Counted from the stretch's first letter, positions 17,539 through 26,826 are shown. The stretch is 64,000 nucleotides of DNA from Vallitalea maricola (GCF_036985595.1 NZ_BTPU01000031.1:79178-143177), one strand, 5' to 3'. The notes: a model not told the origin generated them from the letters alone. A program made the numbers and translations.

Positions 17539-18831
17539 ATGCAAATACATGTCGTGAGTCCTGGAGAATCACTTTTTACTATTGCAAGGACATATAATAT
17601 ACCTGTTAGTGATATAATTGAAATAAATCAGTTGGAAAATCCCGGTAATCTTGTAGTTGGTCAAACAATATTGATTCCTAGGATGGGAAAATTCTATACA
17701 TTTAGACCAGGCGATAGTTTGTATTCTATTAGTAAAAAATTTAATGTACCAGTGTATTTGATTCAAAGAGCAAATGATTATTTGGATCCAATGGATTTAC
17801 AAGTTGGTACAAGAATATTTATACCTAGTGGTCCAAAAACTATTGCAGAAGTAGCAGCTTATATTGACTTAGATATAACTGGTCCTGATTCAGCTTCATA
17901 TGTAGAAGATGTAGGAGATAATTTAACATATATTAATCTATTTAGTTATAAAACTAATGCTGATGGAATGTTAACTCCATTAATAGGTGATGAACCTGTA
18001 ATTAATGCTGCTTACAGTAAAAGAGTGGCACCTCTCATGGTAATAACAAATATTGATGAGGGTGGATTCAGTATTGAAAATGCAACAGCCCTGCTTAATG
18101 ATGAAGAAGCACAAGACAAATTATTAGATGAAGCTATAGCTATTATGAAAGAAAAAGGGTATATAGGAATTGATTTTGATTTTGAATACCTTGGAGCAGA
18201 AAATCGTAAACCATACATTGATTTTTTGAAAAAAGCGAAAAAACGGTTAAAGGAAGAAGATGAAAGATATACTCTAACAGTTGCTTTAGCACCTAAGATT
18301 AGTGATGACCAAGTAGGAATATTATACGAAGGACATGATTATAGAGAAATAGGTAAAATAGTTGACTTTATTTTTATTATGACATATGAGTGGGGATGGT
18401 CAGGGGGACCACCTAGAGCAGTTTCTCCAATAAATGAAGTCAGAAGAGTGGTTGAATATGCTTTGTCTCATGTTCCTAGTGAAAAGATTATGATGGGAAT
18501 ACCTTTATATGGCTATGATTGGACACTACCTTTTGTTGAAGGCGGTAAGTTCGCAAAATCTATTGGATTTAAAGATGGAGTAGAATTAGCTAGGAAATAC
18601 AACAGGCAGATTCAATTTGATGAAGAGTCCCAGTCACCATTTTTTAGATATATAGATGAAGAAGGTAAAGAACACGAGGTATGGTTTGAAGATGCTAGAA
18701 GTCTACAAGCAAAATTTGATTTGGTAAAAGAATTAGGTTTAAGAGGTTTCTTCTATTGGGTTTTAGCTAGAGAAGCTCCACAGAATTGGGAGTTAGTAGA
18801 AGATAATTTTATTGTTAATAAGATAATATAA
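17539..18831 (+). CDS. LysM-LysM-GH18 hydrolase, SleL/YaaH-type spore cortex-lytic glucosaminidase
   Basis: A 430-aa protein with two N-terminal LysM domains (about residues 2-46: MQIHVVSPGESLFTIARTYN; about 50-95: FYTFRPGDSLYSISKKFN) and a GH18 catalytic domain. The catalytic DxDxE motif is in YIGIDFDFEYLG (about residue 214), and substrate-binding FIMTYEWGWSGGPP follows. There is no signal peptide, as in SleL/YaaH of Bacillus and Clostridium, which are deposited in the spore coat and degrade cortex fragments at germination. The gene may therefore link with the germination receptor operon at 21 kb, but they are not in one transcript. A strong terminator follows. Confidence 0.85.
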   Translation: MQIHVVSPGESLFTIARTYNIPVSDIIEINQLENPGNLVVGQTILIPRMGKFYTFRPGDSLYSISKKFNVPVYLIQRANDYLDPMDLQVGTRIFIPSGPKTIAEVAAYIDLDITGPDSASYVEDVGDNLTYINLFSYKTNADGMLTPLIGDEPVINAAYSKRVAPLMVITNIDEGGFSIENATALLNDEEAQDKLLDEAIAIMKEKGYIGIDFDFEYLGAENRKPYIDFLKKAKKRLKEEDERYTLTVALAPKISDDQVGILYEGHDYREIGKIVDFIFIMTYEWGWSGGPPRAVSPINEVRRVVEYALSHVPSEKIMMGIPLYGYDWTLPFVEGGKFAKSIGFKDGVELARKYNRQIQFDEESQSPFFRYIDEEGKEHEVWFEDARSLQAKFDLVKELGLRGFFYWVLAREAPQNWELVEDNFIVNKII

Positions 18832-18832
18832 T

Positions 18833-18862
18833 AAAAAAGTGTGCAGCATTGCACACTTTTTT
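18833..18862. terminator. Bidirectional terminator
   Basis: AAAAAAGTGTGCA (18833-18845) and TGCACACTTTTTT (18850-18862) form a perfect 13-bp stem with a GCAT loop, with A/T runs on both sides. It lies between convergent genes and includes the first base of the minus-strand stop codon. Confidence 0.9.
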
Positions 18863-19479
18863 TATGTCTCAATATAAGAATTTCCATCTAATGGTATTAA
18901 TAATTGTAAATAAGGATCTCCCTCAACTAGACCGATTGCGTATAATGAGTAAAAGGCATCTGGAAGTAATCTAATATTAGGTACATATAAAACTGATTTA
19001 TCTGTACCAGTAGGTACTATTTCTACTGTATAAGTGTTTGGAGTAATACTTATATAATCAGTTATATCTTTATAACTTACATCTTTGAATAATATTGACC
19101 CATTTGGCTCTATAACATCGACAGATGGAGCATCTGGGGAAAGATGTATAAATCTTAATTTGCTTGTATTTGGTTGTAAAGGTTCTTTTGGGTCTTCTAC
19201 TATGAATAATTCTAGATCTGGTAATTCTCCAATAACAGCTATTGTAGCTATTGTTTTTTCAGGTAGAACTAATTCTTTAGTAAGAATTGGCATATCTGAA
19301 TTATCAGCAGGATAAATATCAATAGTATAAGTTCCAGGCATAACTGGAAGATATGGAGTAAATTCTCCATATGATAGGTCATCTGCTAGAATATTGTCAC
19401 CGTTGGAATAAACATCCACTGCTGGAGCTTTTGGAGACGCATGAAGAAGCCTGATGTATGATGTTTTCTTATCGCGCAC
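18862..19479 (-). CDS. DUF4397 domain protein (two repeats)
   Basis: A 205-aa protein with two DUF4397-type beta modules: SYIRLLHASPKAPAVDVYSN (from about residue 7) and KLRFIHLSPDAPSVDVIEPN (from about residue 107). Each is followed by a GTY(T/V)(I/V)(D/E)I strand. DUF4397 proteins are usually cell-surface or exported, but no signal peptide or anchor is visible here. In spore formers a coat or exosporium location is conceivable (inference only). It is convergent with the LysM-GH18 gene and has a weak AGGTGGTGA site before its ATG. Confidence 0.8.
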   Translation of the reverse strand: MRDKKTSYIRLLHASPKAPAVDVYSNGDNILADDLSYGEFTPYLPVMPGTYTIDIYPADNSDMPILTKELVLPEKTIATIAVIGELPDLELFIVEDPKEPLQPNTSKLRFIHLSPDAPSVDVIEPNGSILFKDVSYKDITDYISITPNTYTVEIVPTGTDKSVLYVPNIRLLPDAFYSLYAIGLVEGDPYLQLLIPLDGNSYIET

Positions 19480-19598
19480 AAAGTCACCACCTAATAATTA
19501 ACTTAGTACAATATATGAGTATTTAGGACAAAGGGTTACAGGGATTAATGAAATAATGTTCCTATTTTATATAGGATTAATCCATATAATTAAATAAG

Positions 19599-19628
19599 TT
19601 GAAATATATATTGTATAAGTGTTATAAT
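19599..19628 (+). promoter_or_regulatory. Promoter for the small membrane protein at 19665
   Basis: TTGAAA (19599-19604) and TATAAT (19623-19628) are separated by 18 bp. The predicted start site falls about 30 bp before the start codon at 19665. Confidence 0.5.
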
Positions 19629-19664
19629 TACAAATAATAGTATTCACGAACGAAAGGAGAAATT

Positions 19665-19829
19665 ATGATGATTGAATACAGTGATAAATTATACAAGAAA
19701 GTAAGTGGAGCAGGAAAAGTTGGTATATGTCTAGGGATTATTTCAATAGTTACAGGGATTGCAGTTGGTATAATATCAATAATTTTTGGTTCTATACTAT
19801 TGAATGTTAGAAATCAGTTAATTGATTAA
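19665..19829 (+). CDS. Small membrane protein, 54 aa
   Basis: A 54-codon frame with a strong ribosome binding site (GAAAGGAG) before tandem ATG codons and its own promoter. After a hydrophilic N-terminus (MMIEYSDKLYKKVSGAGKVG) there is one long glycine-spaced hydrophobic segment, ICLGIISIVTGIAVGIISII, able to form a tight helix or hairpin. The C-terminus is short and polar (NVRNQLID). The glycine spacing suggests helix-helix packing or oligomerisation. No family is recognised. It is absent from a longer-ORF view because of its size. Confidence 0.6.
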   Translation: MMIEYSDKLYKKVSGAGKVGICLGIISIVTGIAVGIISIIFGSILLNVRNQLID

Positions 19830-19908
19830 TATTAAATTACGCAAGTTTATCAACAACTTATATTCTTCATAAGCATATAATATATAAAGTGCTAGGAGAG
19901 GTGATAGG

Positions 19909-20637
19909 TTGGATAAAAAAGTTAAAATATATAATTGTAATTTATCAATGGGGCAAGGTACTAGAATTGAAGGTAGAATTGTTGGGAAAAATTTATCAAG
20001 AGATAATATTCGTTGTACATTAGAAAATGAGCCCAGGAATGGAAAAATAGAATTGACAACCAATGGTTATTGGTCTTATATACCTGATAGTAGTTTTATT
20101 GGAACTGAAGAATTTGTTATAAAAGTTTATATTTGTGGAGTAGGAGAAAAATATTCAACTATTAAGATAGATGTAGAAGAACAAGAGGTCAGCACCAAAA
20201 TATCTAAATTTCTACAGTTTGAGGATAGACTTAAAATAGAAAATTATGAAGATGAGATTGTAGAAATAAAAAATATCATGTTATATGTAATTATACATGA
20301 TAAAAAACTCATCAAGAACGATTTTAATAAAACATCAAAATTAAGAATAGCAGGTACACTAAAATATTTAATTAACTATGATGTAGGTATAGTACCAGTA
20401 GAAAAAAAACCAACTATTTGGTTTGATGAAGATGCAGAAGAAACCAGTGAATTTGTACCAGAAAAAGAAGTTCAAGTTGAAAGAGAGACTAATTTCAGAA
20501 CAGAGATAGATTTGGGAGATTATAGATTAGGCGACGATGTTATTATAGAATACCAGGTTAAATATCAAAATTATAGATTAATGGATTATGATGTGATAAA
20601 TCATTATTGTGCTATAGAATTGTATATAAATAAGTAA
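19909..20637 (+). CDS. Protein with N-terminal cadherin/VCBS-like domain and possible SPOCS-like C-terminus
   Basis: A 242-aa protein starting at TTG, preceded by AGGAGAGGTGA. The N-terminal 90 residues match the cadherin-like/Big_9 pattern: NGKIELTTNGYWSYIPDSSF then GTEEFVIKVYICG. The remainder (MLYVIIHDKKLI...LRIAGTLKYLINYD, then a strand-rich section to the end) has the spacing of SPOCS/DUF3794 modules seen in spore coat morphogenetic proteins, but this part is a weak impression. There is no signal peptide or anchor. Neighbouring spore genes make a coat-related role plausible, not demonstrated. Confidence 0.6.
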   Translation: MDKKVKIYNCNLSMGQGTRIEGRIVGKNLSRDNIRCTLENEPRNGKIELTTNGYWSYIPDSSFIGTEEFVIKVYICGVGEKYSTIKIDVEEQEVSTKISKFLQFEDRLKIENYEDEIVEIKNIMLYVIIHDKKLIKNDFNKTSKLRIAGTLKYLINYDVGIVPVEKKPTIWFDEDAEETSEFVPEKEVQVERETNFRTEIDLGDYRLGDDVIIEYQVKYQNYRLMDYDVINHYCAIELYINK

Positions 20638-20663
20638 GGTACAGATTTTCTGTACCTTACTTA
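20631..20663 (+). terminator. Perfect 14-bp hairpin at the end of the 19909 gene
   Basis: TAAGTAAGGTACAG (20631-20644) and CTGTACCTTACTTA (20650-20663) with a 5-nt loop; the stop codon is inside the left arm. No T-run follows, so it may stabilise mRNA or terminate weakly. The rest of the 346-bp gap up to 20984 holds an isolated GAGGAGG (20671-20677) without a credible start codon and a second hairpin at 20838. Confidence 0.6.
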
Positions 20664-20837
20664 TAATTCTGAGGAGGATTTTACTGACAAGTTCTACTTG
20701 CCTGAGTAATTGATTAGCAATTAAGTCTAATATATGTTGTCCTAATTTAGTATATGTACTTGTCTACATGGGTGTTACAACTTTTTGTATTATTTGTTAA
20801 GATTATTTTATTCTTTAAAAGTTATTGTAAAGAAATA

Positions 20838-20874
20838 AAAAAAGCTGCTTGAAGTATATCCAAGCAGCTTTTTT
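20838..20874. terminator. Rho-independent terminator
   Basis: AAAAAAGCTGCTTG (20838-20851) pairs perfectly with CAAGCAGCTTTTTT (20861-20874) around a 9-nt loop, ending in a T-run. It lies about 200 bp after the nearest upstream gene and just before the germination operon, which it insulates. Confidence 0.85.
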
Positions 20875-20983
20875 AGTGGATTTAATTTCATTATTAGTCA
20901 AAAAAGAATAATAAAGACATATTATGGGATAATATTTATTAAGTCTAAGAATTTTAGTTTAACAATAGGAGGATATAATTTTG

Positions 20984-22159
20984 ATGAAAAAAATTTGTTT
21001 TGCAGCAGTATATATTATTACATGTATCCTATTAGTTGGCTGTTGGGATTATAGAGAGATAGATGAGGTAGAGATAGTATTAGGGCTTGGAATTGATTCC
21101 CATATCACTCCTGCTAAAGATGCTGATAAATTATCTGAGAGTCAATACCTTGTTACATATGAGATAGTTGGTATAGAAAGTAAAGAAGGTCAATTAAAAA
21201 GCAGGGTTCTAAAAGATAAAGGTGATACGTTATATAGAGCAATCAGGAAAATAATTGAAAAGAATGGAAAACAAGTATATCTAGCCCATACAAAAATTCT
21301 AATAATTAGTGAAGAGTTAGCAAGGCAAGGTATAACTGAGATATTAGATTACACTATGAGAGATGCAGAATATAGACCAGATGTACATGTTTTAATAACA
21401 AATAATTGTAATGCAGAAGACATATTTAAAAATGATGTTACTGATATAGCAAGTATGAGATTAAGTGATACATTAAAAAATCAAGGAAAAATTGGTACAT
21501 TTGAATCTTCAACAGTATGGAATATAATAGATAAAATTACAAAGAAAGGTTTTGAACCAGCTATTTCTTTAATTAAAGTGGATAAACAACACATAGGTGC
21601 AAATTCAGTACACACAGTAGGTGGAACTGCTGTTTTTAAGGCATCAAAAATGGTGGGGAAATTATCAGAGGATGAAACTTTGTATTATCTTTTTATCGAC
21701 AATGAAATCAAAAATCAACCATTATCAATGGAATATTACTTTGAAGATCAATTAGGACATATTTCTTTGGAAATATTGTCTAATGAAACAAAGGTAACTC
21801 CTGTTGTAAATGGAGAAGAGTTGGGAGTTAATATTAATGTCAATTGTAAAGTAGCTATTAATGAGTTGAGTAATCAAATAGATATTTTAGATGAAAAGGA
21901 TAGAATTGATATAGAGATGAATGCTGAGAAAGATATTGAAGAAGGTATAGTAGAATTAATTACACATGTTCAAAAGGATTATAATTCAGATATATTTGGA
22001 TTTGGAGATTTATTTAAGAGACAAAAAAACAAAACCTGGAAAAAAGTTGAAAAAGACTGGGATAATGTTTTCCCAACTTTAAAAATAAACACAAACATTA
22101 ATGTAAAAATAGAGAGATCAGCATTATCATCTCAAGCTATAGAAATAGATAAGTACTAA
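20984..22159 (+). CDS. gerC: Spore germination receptor lipoprotein, Ger(x)C family
   Basis: A 391-aa GerC-type subunit with a lipoprotein signal ending in the lipobox LVGC at Cys20, then WDYREIDEVEIVLGLGIDS, the family hallmark. GerC subunits sit on the outer face of the spore inner membrane with GerA and GerB proteins. The start is ambiguous between TTG 20981 and ATG 20984, both after AGGAGG; ATG is preferred. It is first in the operon, in an order C-A-small-B-B that is found in clostridia, unlike the A-B-C order of Bacillus. Which germinant is sensed cannot be told. Confidence 0.9.
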   Translation: MKKICFAAVYIITCILLVGCWDYREIDEVEIVLGLGIDSHITPAKDADKLSESQYLVTYEIVGIESKEGQLKSRVLKDKGDTLYRAIRKIIEKNGKQVYLAHTKILIISEELARQGITEILDYTMRDAEYRPDVHVLITNNCNAEDIFKNDVTDIASMRLSDTLKNQGKIGTFESSTVWNIIDKITKKGFEPAISLIKVDKQHIGANSVHTVGGTAVFKASKMVGKLSEDETLYYLFIDNEIKNQPLSMEYYFEDQLGHISLEILSNETKVTPVVNGEELGVNINVNCKVAINELSNQIDILDEKDRIDIEMNAEKDIEEGIVELITHVQKDYNSDIFGFGDLFKRQKNKTWKKVEKDWDNVFPTLKINTNINVKIERSALSSQAIEIDKY

Positions 22160-22187
22160 GACTTATAAAGTTAAGGAGCCACTAAAT

Positions 22188-23666
22188 ATGAAGGAAGTAT
22201 TAAATAAAAGTTTAACTTATAATATTGATTTGTTTAAGAAAGAATTTAAAGATGATGATAGTATTGTATATAGATTATTCCAGAATGAAGGAAGCAAGAA
22301 AAAGTTTTGCCTGATTTATGTAAAGAGCATGGTAAACGATGAGGTAATGTCTGATAATATTTTCAAATCTATAATGAGTGCAGATATAAAAAGACATGAG
22401 AATAATGCTGAATTTTTAGATTATGTTGTTAATAAAATAGTAAGCATTAACGAAGTAGAAAAATCAAGTGATTTTACATCTCTTGTTGAAAATCTATATA
22501 TAGGAAAAAGTATTTTGTTTATTGATGGATTTGCTAAAGGAGCAATATTAAACACTCTTGAGTGGTCTACTAGAGCTATTAAAGAACCTATATCAGAGAC
22601 TATAATAAAAGGTCCTAGAGAAGGCTTCAATGAAGTAATATATACAAACATTTCTTTAATTAGAAGAAGGATTGTATCAAAACACTTAAAAGTTAAGTTT
22701 AGAGAAATAGGAAATATTACTAAAACAAAAGTATGTATTTGCTATATAGAAGATATTGCAAAAGATGAGATTGTAAAAGAAGTAGAAAGAAGATTAGATA
22801 AAATTGATATAGATGGTATATTGGATACTGGGTATATAGAAGAATTCATAACCGATGAGCCAATGTCATTATTTAAGACACTATTCACAACAGAAAAACC
22901 TGATACTGTTTGTGGTAAATTACTTGAAGGAAGAGTAGCTATTATCTGTAATGGGTCACCTTCTGTTATTACTACACCTTTTGTTTTTATAGAATACTTT
23001 CAAGTGGATGAAGACTATTATCAACAGTATTATTTTGCCACATTTAATAGATTACTTAGATATCTAGCATTTTTCCTTACGACTAGTGTCCCGGCTATAT
23101 ATATTGCACTAACTAACTATCACCAAGAACTAATACCTACCCCGTTAATATTAAGTATCTATAATGCTAGACAAGGCATACCGTTTCCGTCGTTTTTAGA
23201 AGCTTTTATTATGATTATTGTATTTGAATTAATAAGGGAATCAGGTATTAGAATATCTAAGTACAGTGGTTCTGCAATAAGTATAGTAGGTGCTCTTGTA
23301 GTTGGAGAAGCAGCAGTACAAGCCAGATTGGTCAGTCAGCCTATGATAATAGTAATTGGGATAACAGGGATAGCTAATTTCCTGCTTCCTAAGATGGTTA
23401 ATTCAACTATTTTCATTAGAATCATATTTTTATTTTTAGCTTCGGTATTAGGATTATATGGATATATTTTTGGAGTAATATTCTTAAGTCTTCATTTATT
23501 CTCTATTAGAAGCTTTGGGGTACCATATATGTTGAGTATTGATCCTATGGAAGATACAATTAACATGAAAGATGTATATATTAGAGCACCGTGGTGGTAT
23601 ATGGATATAAGAGGTAAATTAATTTCTAAAAAGAGAAATAGGAAGAAAAATATAGCCAAAAATTAA
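22188..23666 (+). CDS. gerA: Spore germination receptor subunit A, GerA family
   Basis: A 492-aa GerA-type subunit: a large N-terminal soluble domain (about 1-280) with IDGFAKGAILNTLEWSTRAI and GPREGFNEVIYTNISLIRRR, then a C-terminal membrane domain of about five helices with GIPFPSFLEAFIMIIVFELIRE and GSAISIVGALVVGEAAVQA. The motif order is that of Bacillus GerAA and clostridial GerKA. It lies 28 bp after gerC with AAGGAG before the ATG. GerA subunits form the oligomeric core of the receptor, a germinant-gated ion channel. Confidence 0.92.
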   Translation: MKEVLNKSLTYNIDLFKKEFKDDDSIVYRLFQNEGSKKKFCLIYVKSMVNDEVMSDNIFKSIMSADIKRHENNAEFLDYVVNKIVSINEVEKSSDFTSLVENLYIGKSILFIDGFAKGAILNTLEWSTRAIKEPISETIIKGPREGFNEVIYTNISLIRRRIVSKHLKVKFREIGNITKTKVCICYIEDIAKDEIVKEVERRLDKIDIDGILDTGYIEEFITDEPMSLFKTLFTTEKPDTVCGKLLEGRVAIICNGSPSVITTPFVFIEYFQVDEDYYQQYYFATFNRLLRYLAFFLTTSVPAIYIALTNYHQELIPTPLILSIYNARQGIPFPSFLEAFIMIIVFELIRESGIRISKYSGSAISIVGALVVGEAAVQARLVSQPMIIVIGITGIANFLLPKMVNSTIFIRIIFLFLASVLGLYGYIFGVIFLSLHLFSIRSFGVPYMLSIDPMEDTINMKDVYIRAPWWYMDIRGKLISKKRNRKKNIAKN

Positions 23667-23683
23667 TAGGAACAGGTGAAGGT

Positions 23684-23896
23684 ATGTATTTAAAAGGTTT
23701 AATAGTAGTTGTTATTTTTACTATCATTGGAATTACTGAGATAGTACCACTAAAAAAAAATAAAAACAAAAAGGAATTAATAATTTATACATTATTTTTT
23801 ACAGCTGCTTTTGTACTAATGTTTTTATATAGTATTGGTGTAGAAATACCTCAAATATCAAAAGGGTTAGATACAATAATTGAAATAATCATATAA
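23684..23896 (+). CDS. Small two-helix membrane protein inside the ger operon
   Basis: A 70-aa protein with two hydrophobic segments (about 4-22 and 34-52) joined by a basic loop (PLKKNKNKKELI). An RBS-like AGGTGAAGGT precedes the ATG, and the gene lies 17 bp after gerA and about 50 bp before the first gerB. Its position suggests a small accessory subunit comparable in idea to GerD/GerX-type small proteins, but no family is recognised. Confidence 0.65.
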   Translation: MYLKGLIVVVIFTIIGITEIVPLKKNKNKKELIIYTLFFTAAFVLMFLYSIGVEIPQISKGLDTIIEIII

Positions 23897-23947
23897 TCTA
23901 TATTTTTTGTATTGCTAAAAAAGGAAAAAAGTAAGAGTGGTGAAATT

Positions 23948-25039
23948 ATGAATAAAATAGTGATGTCTAACAAACAGGGTATATGTTTGATAATTCTATT
24001 TTTGTCTAGTAGTTCGTTGGTATTATCTTTAGCTAGAGAAGCAAAGAGGGATATATGGATTGCAATGATATTAGGACTTGCTGTATCTCTATTAATTGTA
24101 ACTATGTATAGTAGAATACTATCTAGATTTCCTGATAAAAATTTATATGAAATAAATATTACTGTTTTTGGAAGAATTATCGGATCTATAATAAATTTCA
24201 TTTTTTTATTCTATGCATTTTATCTAGGTGCTTTGGTATTAGCTAATTTCAGTATGTTTATTGGTGTTGTAGGGCTAGAGTTCACACCACTAAGTGTAGT
24301 GTCTTTTGCAGTAATTATAATTATAATTTATGGAGTAAAAAATGGAATAGAAGTATTAGGTCGTTGGTCGGAATTTTTTGCTAAAATAGTTTTTCCTGTT
24401 ATTATAATTGTAACATTATTAATACTGAATATGGTGAATGTCAATAATCTTAAACCTATTTTAGAAAATGGTATAAAACCTGTATTGGATGGAACATTGT
24501 CTGTAATTACTTTTCCATATGCCGAACTTATCATTTTTACTTTAATTTTTAATAGCAAAATGTTTAAAGGTGGTAATAATATATATAAAACTTTTATATA
24601 TGGTTTACTATTAGGAGGTATTCTGGTTAGTGTTAATGTAATAGGTTCTTACATTGCTATTGGACCTTTTGCTTATGAAAGCAGTTATTTTCCCATATAT
24701 TCAGCAGTTAGCAGAATCAATATAAGAGATATTCTGCAGAGAATTGAAATTATTATAGCTGTTACATTTATGATAGGGGGATTTTTAAAAATGAGTGCTT
24801 GTATTTTGGCCTGTTGTAATGGCATAGTTACTATACTGAAGTTAAAAGATTATAAGTTTCTAGTAACTCCTGTAAGCTTACTTCTATTAATAGTTTCCCT
24901 TACAACGTATAAAAGCATGATGGAAATGATAACAGGGGTTAAGAATTATAATTATGTATCTATGATTGTTCAGATAATAATTCCGTTAATATTATTTATT
25001 ATTATTGAAATTAAATCAAGATTGTCAAAAAGCAAATAA
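23948..25039 (+). CDS. gerB: Spore germination permease-like subunit B, first paralogue
   Basis: A 363-aa, about 10-helix protein of the GerB (APC superfamily) family: ISNKQG-like start KIVMSNKQGICLIILFLSSS, GVKNGIEVLGRWSEFFAKIV and AVSRINIRDILQRIEIIIA. The start is placed at ATG 23948, after AGAGTGGTGA, giving a length and N-terminus equal to its neighbour; the TTG at 23912 adds 12 charged residues with no ribosome binding site. GerB subunits bind the germinant amino acid in an APC-type pocket. It is closely similar to the next gene. Confidence 0.9.
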   Translation: MNKIVMSNKQGICLIILFLSSSSLVLSLAREAKRDIWIAMILGLAVSLLIVTMYSRILSRFPDKNLYEINITVFGRIIGSIINFIFLFYAFYLGALVLANFSMFIGVVGLEFTPLSVVSFAVIIIIIYGVKNGIEVLGRWSEFFAKIVFPVIIIVTLLILNMVNVNNLKPILENGIKPVLDGTLSVITFPYAELIIFTLIFNSKMFKGGNNIYKTFIYGLLLGGILVSVNVIGSYIAIGPFAYESSYFPIYSAVSRINIRDILQRIEIIIAVTFMIGGFLKMSACILACCNGIVTILKLKDYKFLVTPVSLLLLIVSLTTYKSMMEMITGVKNYNYVSMIVQIIIPLILFIIIEIKSRLSKSK

Positions 25040-25063
25040 TGATTATAGAAATGGTGATTTACT

Positions 25064-26152
25064 GTGAAAGAAGTAATATCAAACCGTCAAGGTATAAGTA
25101 TGATTATTTTAATAATGCTATCAGAATCATTCGTTATAAATCCTATTAAAAATACTAATAAAGATATATGGATTACAATATTGATAGCTATAGGAATTAC
25201 ATGTATAATATCAGCAATGTATTGTAGAATACTAATTAGATATCCTAGTAAGAATTTGTATGAGATTCTTGTTACAGTTTTTGGCAAAATAATTGGTAAT
25301 GCCATTTGTATATTATATATTTTATATTGTTTTTACGTGGGTGCTTTGGTTTTGACTACATTTAGTTTATTTACAAGTGTGGTAGGACTAGTTAATACTC
25401 CAAAATTAATAATAGCTGCTGGGGTTATAGTGTTAGTTATATTTGGTATAAAAAGCGGATTAGAAGTATTAGGTAGATGGTCAGAATTTTTTGTTAAAAT
25501 TATCTATCCAATAATATTATTAACTATCCCCCTTATGCTGACTATGGTTGAAGTATTTAATTTAACTCCAGTCTTAGAAGATGGTATTCAGCCAATAGCA
25601 AAGGGAGCTATTGAAATGATTACTTTTCCTTTAGCTGAGATATTTACTTTTATGTTAATATTGAATACTAAGAGTATAAGGAATTCAAAAAGTATATATA
25701 AATTATTTTTAATAGGTTTGCTATTAGGGGGATTTATTCTGTTTTGTACACATGTCAGTGCATATTTATGTTTGGGAGAATTTGCTTATTCAACTAGCTA
25801 TTTTCCTATCTATAGAGCCGTAAGTAGAATTAATATAAGAGATATATTACAAAGAGTTGAAGCTATAATTGCTATAATTTTTATTATAGGCGGGTTTATT
25901 AAAATAACTGTTTATCTTTTAGCTGGGTGTAAAGGTATTGCAGCTTTATTCAAATTGAAGGATTATAAGTCTATAGCCACGCCAATTGGTATTTTAGTAA
26001 TGATTATATCAATAACAACAGTTTCTAGTATTATGGAATTAGAAACTCATTTATATTATTATACCTATATGGCTATACTGATGCAGTTAATAATTCCAAT
26101 TGTTACATTGATAGCTTTAGAAATTAAATGTAGGGTTATAAAAAAGAACTAA
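25064..26152 (+). CDS. gerB: Spore germination permease-like subunit B, second paralogue
   Basis: A 362-aa GerB protein starting at GTG after GGTGA. It shares long identical or similar blocks with the preceding gene: ISNRQGISMIILIMLSES, GIKSGLEVLGRWSEFFVKII, YFPIYRAVSRINIRDILQRV. Differences concentrate in helices that would line the ligand pocket (for example ILENGIKPV versus LEDGIQPIAKGA). Tandem duplication is evident. Two B subunits with one A and one C subunit suggest alternative receptors or a mixed complex. It is the last gene of the operon. Confidence 0.9.
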   Translation: MKEVISNRQGISMIILIMLSESFVINPIKNTNKDIWITILIAIGITCIISAMYCRILIRYPSKNLYEILVTVFGKIIGNAICILYILYCFYVGALVLTTFSLFTSVVGLVNTPKLIIAAGVIVLVIFGIKSGLEVLGRWSEFFVKIIYPIILLTIPLMLTMVEVFNLTPVLEDGIQPIAKGAIEMITFPLAEIFTFMLILNTKSIRNSKSIYKLFLIGLLLGGFILFCTHVSAYLCLGEFAYSTSYFPIYRAVSRINIRDILQRVEAIIAIIFIIGGFIKITVYLLAGCKGIAALFKLKDYKSIATPIGILVMIISITTVSSIMELETHLYYYTYMAILMQLIIPIVTLIALEIKCRVIKKN

Positions 26153-26304
26153 TGAAGTTCAACTTAAATATTATAATATATAATTATTAAAGATATATTA
26201 TAAAAGTAGCTAAATAAAGGTAAAATAACCTAGTTTAAAGCTAATGTATATGGTATAATAAAATTTGAATGACAAATCAATTTGACGTAAATCAGGGGGT
26301 TATA

Positions 26305-26781
26305 ATGAGTACTATTCATTCAAATGAATTCAGAAAAATGTTTAGAATAATTAGTTTTATTCTTTTTATTATATATTTGATAATACTAATCAATGTATTA
26401 TTTTTAGATGCTAAATATGGTAGGATTACTGGGTTGAAAGGTTATAACATAGAACCATTCAAGACAATAAAAAACTATATAAAATATAGTGGAACCAATG
26501 CCATCATGACTAATATTTTTGGTAATATACTTGCATTTATGCCTTTAGGATTTTTTGTACCTATATTATTCAGACGAACAAGATTTTTTATATTAATGAT
26601 ATTAATTAGTGGATTTGTTAGTTTGGCAGTAGAAGTACTGCAATATCATTATGCAGTTGGAAGTTTTGACGTGGATGATATTATACTCAACACTCTTGGT
26701 GGGTTCATTGGGTATTTGATTTTTAGGATATGTTATTATATATATTATGGCATAAAATATCTGAAAGATAAGAACAGCTAA
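26305..26781 (+). CDS. VanZ-family membrane protein
   Basis: A 158-aa protein with four helices matching the VanZ-like family: LINVLFLDAKYG, NIFGNILAFMPLGFFVPILF, and VEVLQYHYAVGSFDVDDIILN followed by LGGFIGYLIF. VanZ-like proteins are named for teicoplanin resistance in enterococci, but most family members in clostridia have no tested function, so resistance should not be assumed. The start is taken at ATG 26305, which follows AGGGGG; an in-frame ATG at 26269 lacks a ribosome binding site. Confidence 0.83.
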   Translation: MSTIHSNEFRKMFRIISFILFIIYLIILINVLFLDAKYGRITGLKGYNIEPFKTIKNYIKYSGTNAIMTNIFGNILAFMPLGFFVPILFRRTRFFILMILISGFVSLAVEVLQYHYAVGSFDVDDIILNTLGGFIGYLIFRICYYIYYGIKYLKDKNS

Positions 26782-26826
26782 ATTTCTAAAGAAAAAGGGT
26801 TTCAATAAATAAAGGATAGGGAGAAT

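Noticed and set aside
23851..24201. 116-codon minus-strand frame over the first gerB start
   Set aside because: Covers the start of a clear gene on the plus strand, lacks a ribosome binding site and family similarity.
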